11,021 bases of DNA, from contig JAOCPU010000128.1 in the NCBI GenBank assembly GCA_035772785.1, positions 1-11,021 on the forward strand, read 5' to 3'. Position numbers and translations under genes: made by a program. Origin of the DNA: Phlebiopsis flavidoalba (Eukaryota > Basidiomycota > Agaricomycetes > Polyporales > Phanerochaetaceae). Of this stretch, positions 7,369-11,021 are shown one piece after another. The first letter of the stretch is position 1. Every line of letters begins with the position of its first letter. Under the pieces are notes generated by a model. That model was given only the letters and a program-made list of their open reading frames with translations. It did not search any database and was not told the origin of the DNA.

Positions 7369-7376
7369 TCACAGAT
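7369..7376. repeat. Target site duplication (right), TCACAGAT
   Basis: Identical to 6687-6694 and immediately outside the right terminal repeat. Confidence 0.85.
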
Positions 7377-8672
7377 ACAGCATTCCCTGACCGGGAAGAT
7401 CGCAACGCCCACAACAGTGTCACCCATGATAAACCACAGCCGGGAAGCGACGATGAGCACATGCAGGACCAGGGATCCCACACACCTGTCCCTAGGGAGC
7501 CCGGTCGACTCTGACGAGGAGCCAATGGAACAAGACACCCCCTCCTCCCCAGACTCTATGTCGATTGACCTCGGTGATGAAAACCCACACCGCGAACGGC
7601 CACGGCCCCTACGGACCTACCTGCCCTGGACGAACAGTACAAGTCGGACTCCAGTTCAGACTCCCACCGTACCCCTAATCGTGGTCGACAACGAACACGA
7701 CCAGACGGCTCCACCACATGGCCTCATTCGTGCAACCAGCATACGTCGGCCCCCTCAGTCGTCCGAAAATTCAGAAACCTCGTCCCGACACTCCTATCCC
7801 AGCCCTAGCTTCTCCGTTCTTTCGCCCGCAACGAATGGCACCAGGATGAATGCTCCGGCCCCTCACGTTCATGACACCCAACTCGTCTGGGTACAACATG
7901 CGCATCGACCTTCTCAGGACGACACCCTGGTCCCACGTAAAGCCTCGCGTAAGCGTCCGCAGGATAACACGCCGAACCAGGCCCAGGCCCGATACGCACT
8001 GATAGGGCGGCTCTCAAGCAAACACGCTTCATCCACTATCCATCGCGAGTCGGTCCGGGTACGCCATAGGCTAAACCCCCGAGTCCCCAGGCGAGGACGT
8101 ACTCAGTAGACGTCGACGAAAGGATATCGAGGACTATTAGCAACGGCACCTGCATCGAACGAGCAGGGCAACTCGAGGCACCTCACGTGGCCGGATGAAG
8201 TCCCGGACTTCAACACACTCTCCCTTTGACCATCCACGCATTCCTGATCACACGAACCACCTCTATCCCACGACCTGAGGAACAACCCCATACCAGAGAA
8301 CGAGTGCAGGCTACGAAGGGTACCCCACACAGGTTCGGACGCAACGGCAACAGCAGCCATGCCTAACAATGCACACGGCTCAGTATCAATCCACCGTCCC
8401 ACTGCCCCAGCCCCGGCTCCCCTCCCCAATGCAATGGATGTCGACAACATGTTCCACAGCCTCACCCAGCCCCCGTGATCCAGCCCCAGACCTTTGCTAC
8501 TGTGCCGGGATTCGGAACTCAAGTTCACGCGACTGCTGGAGAGCGACCCATGACTATCCAGGCCCCGGCTGGCTCATTGATGGCAGACAACTGGTTCGCT
8601 CACCCGGACGAATTGACACGAATGCACACATCTGGGGAACCTTCAAATACTAATCCACCCACATTAGCATAA

Positions 8673-9054
8673 ATCCATGATAGAATAGTGAATTAGTGGA
8701 ACCGTGTTAATACCTCTGGAAATCGTGTCCAAATGATATAGGTTGACCATTAATTTGACACTATCAGCTCACTAATTGGTCACTTTTTTGCACTTTTTGC
8801 AGACTATCTGTTAATCTGGTACTCTGAGGCTAATATGAGGCTAATATGAGGCTAATACACACCTAAGTGGTTTTTCAACTAATTCACTTTTCAGAGTGTT
8901 ATATACTTGCATATAATAGGTATTAGCATAGCCTACACCTCCAGCATGCACTCTGACATGTTTAGAAGGCATATATCATCATTTGAATTGTGCTAAATAC
9001 ATATTACATGTGGGTATATACATGTACACAATATAAGACAACATTCATACCTCT
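8673..9054. other. AT-rich spacer with foldback and tandem repeat
   Basis: No coding frame. An 11-base inverted pair, AGTGAATTAGT (about 8687-8697) and ACTAATTCACT (about 8878-8888), is extended inward by weaker matches (GTGTTAATACC versus the complement of GGCTAATACAC). The 9-mer ATTAGCATA occurs directly at 8663-8671 and 8922-8930. This may be an old non-autonomous element, but I cannot define its ends with confidence. Confidence 0.4.
8825..8857. repeat. 11-bp tandem repeat, three perfect copies
   Basis: TGAGGCTAATA is repeated three times head to tail without mismatch, inside the AT-rich spacer. Confidence 0.95.
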
Positions 9055-10149
9055 TCAATGAGAGTGAGTGTGTGCACTCAATCTGACATTGGTTTGGGGT
9101 GCAGTGACAAGGGCCCACCATTGTTGTCGGACCATGTACACCAGCGTGAGCATGGTGGTGTGCTTGGTCAGTGAAGATGCACTCACCAAGTTGCGGCCGT
9201 GCGCGCGGTGGCGACGGCTACCGCGATGCGTATAGTTGGATGTGCGATGGGCGGCGAACGCGTGACCACGTGGTGCTTTCGGGCTCGTTCCGATGGAGAG
9301 GCGGGCGGAATGGGGTTTCGTGGGCTTACGGATGGCCGTGGTTGTGTCCTGCGTCGGCAAACAACTGGGGGCGGTGCGCGGAAGCCGAGGCAGAGAGGAC
9401 GTCAGGCGAGGGCGCGAGGGCATTGAGGAGGACGACGGCCGGGGCGGGTGGCGCTGAAAAGGGCAAAAAACAGGGCGCGGGCTAAGGTCGTGGGGCAGGG
9501 CACGTGCGAACGTGGGTGATAGCGTCGACGGGACGGTGGAGACCGGAACGCGGACGTGGGCGCGGGCATGGGCGCGGATGCGGGCATCGAGAAAGGCGCG
9601 GGCATCGAGGGAGGGCCGGGGGGAATCGGGGAAGACGAGGGTGGGGACGCGCGGCATGTGTGTCCAAAGGGACACGCGCGTGTGCGTGTGCGTCGAAGAA
9701 TGCGTGTGCGTCGAAGAACCGCGTGTGCGCGTGTGCATATGCGCGTGCTTCGAGCAAGGTCGGGGGGCCGAGGCATTGAGAACGACGAGGGCAGGGGCGT
9801 GGGCCAGCACATCAGAAATGGGGGTGGGGGCGCGTGCGTCGAAGAGGCGTGTGGGCCTGGGCATCGACAAAGGGCGGGGGCGTGATTGTCGACAAGGACG
9901 GGGTCGGGCGGGGTACCATGGAGGGCGCAGGGGCCGGGCATCGAGAGGGGCGTGGGATGGGGACGTCGAAAGGGAAAACGGGGGACTCACCGGGTGTTCG
10001 ATGTTTGTCGCGCACGCATTAGGTCGTACGTGCACGACAACGTCGTCAGACCGCTGTAGGCTGCGAGGAGGGTGTGGGAGACGTACCTCAAACCACGCAG
10101 CCCGCAGGCTCGCATCGTCCCGCAGGAGGCCGGTTCGTGTGCCGAGCAC
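9055..10149 (-). pseudogene. Downstream part of a minus-strand frame, repeat-containing
   Basis: A 364-codon open frame in the same phase as the frame at 10153-10704, separated from it only by TGA at 10155-10153. The first ~45 codons look coding (GLLRDDASLRAAWFEV, then RSDDVVVHVRPNACATNIEH). A GTGAGT donor-like site follows (complement of ACTCAC at 9985-9990), so an exon may end there. The rest is Arg/Pro/His/Ser low-complexity encoded by a degenerate ~24-bp repeat and could be open by chance, because the repeat is a multiple of three and GC-rich. A second GTGAGT lies at the complement of 9181-9186. There is no ATG at its start. Confidence 0.3.
9583..9975. repeat. Degenerate minisatellite, ~24-bp period
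   Basis: On the + strand a core like GGGCATCGAGAA recurs with variants GCGTCGAAGAA, GCTTCGAGCAAG and GCATCGACAAAG at about 9583, 9601, 9691, 9708, 9747, 9772, 9837, 9861, 9886, 9938 and 9962. Many intervals are 24-25 bases, the early ones about 18. The sequence between cores is G/C-rich with alternating GTGTGCG. It reads as repeated (F/L)DAR and SMPAP-like units on the minus strand. Confidence 0.65.
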
Positions 10150-10152
10150 ACC

Positions 10153-10704
10153 TCACCGGCCGCCCCCAAAACGCTCTTGTAGCGTTTGCTGTCGTCGTCT
10201 GGCCTTCGATCTGCTTTGGTCGGGCTCGTCGGTGCGCAATTCCGGTGGTGCGCAAGTCTTGCAGCGCGAGGCGGACTGCTGGGGCTTGACGGCGTGCGAG
10301 CGAGTACGAGAAGAGACGGCGAGGGGGAGAGAGTCCATCAAGGCCTCGTAAGAGACCTCTGTGCGAGCGAGGGATGGCCGTCCGTGCTTGCAAACGACGG
10401 CCGATGGTGATGAGGCGAAGTCGAACCGGGGCGCTTCGACCTTGGAGTCGACGCGCGGCGAGTGTCGGCGCTTGGGCAGCCGGAAGTGGGCGGGACATGA
10501 CACGAAACGACGCGTCAACGCGTCGAGAGGTATTCGAAAGGGTAGGCTTGGGCGGAACGCGACATAGACTGGAGAAGCAAGTGAGTAAAATCTCGGGGAC
10601 GATCTTGATAAGCCACTGACGAGTTCCAGCGCGACTGGAGTACAGGCGCCCAAAGACTTGGTGCGTTTTCGAGCAACATTGGCTAAAATTTGCTGCTTGC
10701 TCAT
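10153..10704 (-). CDS. Hypothetical protein, 183 aa, basic with C-terminal QQTLQERF
   Basis: ATG at 10704-10702 starts MSKQQILANVARKRTKSLGA and the frame is open for 183 codons to TGA 10155-10153. Third positions are strongly C/G, and the composition is balanced in the 3' half (VDSKVEAPRFDFASSPSAVV, then EVSYEALMDSLPLAVSSRTR). A CKTC pair is followed by DEPDQSRSKARRRQQTLQER. The QQTLQERF tail after a basic run resembles a PCNA-interacting motif (QxxLxxFF) but lacks the first aromatic residue, so that reading is weak. The stop could be a mutated CGA or could lie inside an intron starting GTGAGG at the same place, because the frame goes on below it. An alternative model uses GTCAGT...CTTCTCCAG as a 52-nt intron, but it quickly hits a stop. 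Family unknown. Confidence 0.4.
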   Translation of the reverse strand: MSKQQILANVARKRTKSLGACTPVALELVSGLSRSSPRFYSLASPVYVAFRPSLPFRIPLDALTRRFVSCPAHFRLPKRRHSPRVDSKVEAPRFDFASSPSAVVCKHGRPSLARTEVSYEALMDSLPLAVSSRTRSHAVKPQQSASRCKTCAPPELRTDEPDQSRSKARRRQQTLQERFGGGR

Positions 10705-11021
10705 GTTCTGACCTCCACATTACAAGATCTTGGTAATATTATTCATTGTAATAACTCTATAGCAGCTCTGGCTTCTCTTCACGCACAGATCACTGTACAG
10801 GGATGTGTCCTTACTCAATCATTTTGTGATCATTGCTTTCTAGGCCTGTCAATGCTTAAAAGCATTCTCATTATAGAAGTGTGATTGTGCTGCATACTGA
10901 CAATTCATTGAGACAATTCTATCATGTCATTTAGACACTAAATACATGTTTAGAAGCTGGACAAAAGAGACTTAATCAGTAAGCAAACTAATGAATCATT
11001 AAAGGGATAGTAAATGATAGT
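10705..11021. other. AT-rich non-coding flank
   Basis: Composition drops sharply from GC-rich to AT-rich just upstream of the minus-strand ATG. A near-palindrome ATTACAAGATCTTGGTAAT lies at about 10719-10737. A 13-mer, ACATGTTTAGAAG (10944-10956), also occurs at 8956-8968 in the AT-rich spacer on the other side of the GC block. The 64-codon + frame at 10690-10884 shows no coding features. The segment could contain the minus-strand promoter or another eroded element. Confidence 0.4.

Larger units (their letters stand above)
6321..8672 (+). pseudogene. Pro/Ser-rich hydrophilic protein gene, interrupted by a hAT-like MITE
   Basis: ATG 6321 opens MTTNGANPHVLEYAIPTHQR, then KRTFSEVVSQITLNTRAKKV and a Lys-rich NLS-like KKKGKEK. 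A 60-nt intron (6547-6606) is followed by PASASRATAQTASPKVLFDA and SSSQ at the MITE insertion. Removing the element plus one target duplication continues codon for codon into QHSLTGKIATPTTVSPM, an acidic stretch (SPVDSDEEPMEQDTPSSPDS) and a long basic Ser/Pro region. In this frame stops occur at TAG 8107 and TGA 8227, 8245 and 8476, with coding quality continuing past each (LTWPDEVPDFNTL; APLPNAMDVDNMFHSLTQPP). A frameshift near 8460 leads to TFATVPGFGTQVHATAGERP and the final TAA 8670-8672. The protein looks largely disordered and possibly nuclear; the family is unknown. Confidence 0.5.

Noticed and set aside
7266..7514. Frame through the right end of the MITE reading PDREDRNAHNSVTHDKPQPG as the true continuation of the host gene
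   Set aside because: It looks coding, but it is out of phase with the upstream exon once the MITE is removed and stops at 7514, whereas the other frame continues for about 700 bases. I keep some doubt because its composition is good.
8672..8921. Calling 8672-8921 a definite transposon
   Set aside because: The 9-bp direct repeat is suggestive, but no terminal inverted repeat or poly-A tail sits at its edges.
9402..9941. Overlapping long open frames in other phases of the GC-rich minisatellite on both strands
   Set aside because: The repeat is GC-rich and of a period divisible by three, so stops are rare in every phase. These frames are mostly Arg/Pro/Ala/Gly low complexity.
10153..10200. Firm assignment of the QQTLQERF tail as a PCNA-binding motif
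   Set aside because: The usual paired aromatic residues are replaced by Arg-Phe, so the match is only partial.
10088..10720. 210-codon minus-strand frame overlapping the 183-codon frame
   Set aside because: It is very Arg-rich with few acidic residues and poorer third-position bias, as expected of a shifted shadow frame.
10690..10884. 64-codon + frame in the AT-rich right flank
   Set aside because: No ATG context, homology or composition bias; the first third overlaps the start of the minus-strand gene.

Overview
The window looks like repeat-rich nuclear DNA of a filamentous fungus, most likely a basidiomycete. The evidence is three compact candidate introns of 41, 48 and 60 nt, two with a CTGAC branch site; coding frames rich in C at the third codon position; alternation of GC-rich and AT-rich blocks; and a non-autonomous hAT-type transposon. 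I see no rRNA, tRNA, CRISPR array or bacterial operon structure. Assignment to a genus is not possible from the sequence alone.

Layout. 1-1691 holds two diverged direct copies of a ~0.54 kb non-coding repeat about 1.16 kb apart, the first cut by the window edge. From about 1.7 to 8.7 kb the + strand is almost continuously coding-like but broken, with the best frame switching every 100-500 bases. Within it are: a short relic (1692-2199); an F-box/LRR-like gene relic (2238-3571) with two recognisable introns; a chain of unassigned coding fragments (3572-6086), including an 18-C tract across which the coding frame changes; and a longer gene relic (6321-8672) for a hydrophilic Pro/Ser-rich protein. 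That last gene has a canonical 60-nt intron and is interrupted at 6695-7368 by a 674-bp hAT-like MITE with an 18-bp terminal inverted repeat and a perfect 8-bp target duplication. Taking out the element and one duplication copy rejoins the reading frame exactly.

8673-9054 is an AT-rich spacer with a small foldback and an 11-bp x3 tandem repeat. 9055-10704 is a GC-rich block whose minus strand carries one 550-codon frame broken by a single TGA, containing a degenerate ~24-bp minisatellite. 10705-11021 is AT-rich and non-coding.

The genes do not form a pathway. The region reads as an accessory, decaying stretch. Many in-frame stops are TGA in positions where one C-to-T change at a CpG would explain them, which fits (but does not prove) decay of methylated DNA. 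The clearest discovery is the hAT MITE inside the exon. Its ends carry many CAG/GTA motifs that resemble splice sites, and one donor/acceptor pair would keep the host frame open.
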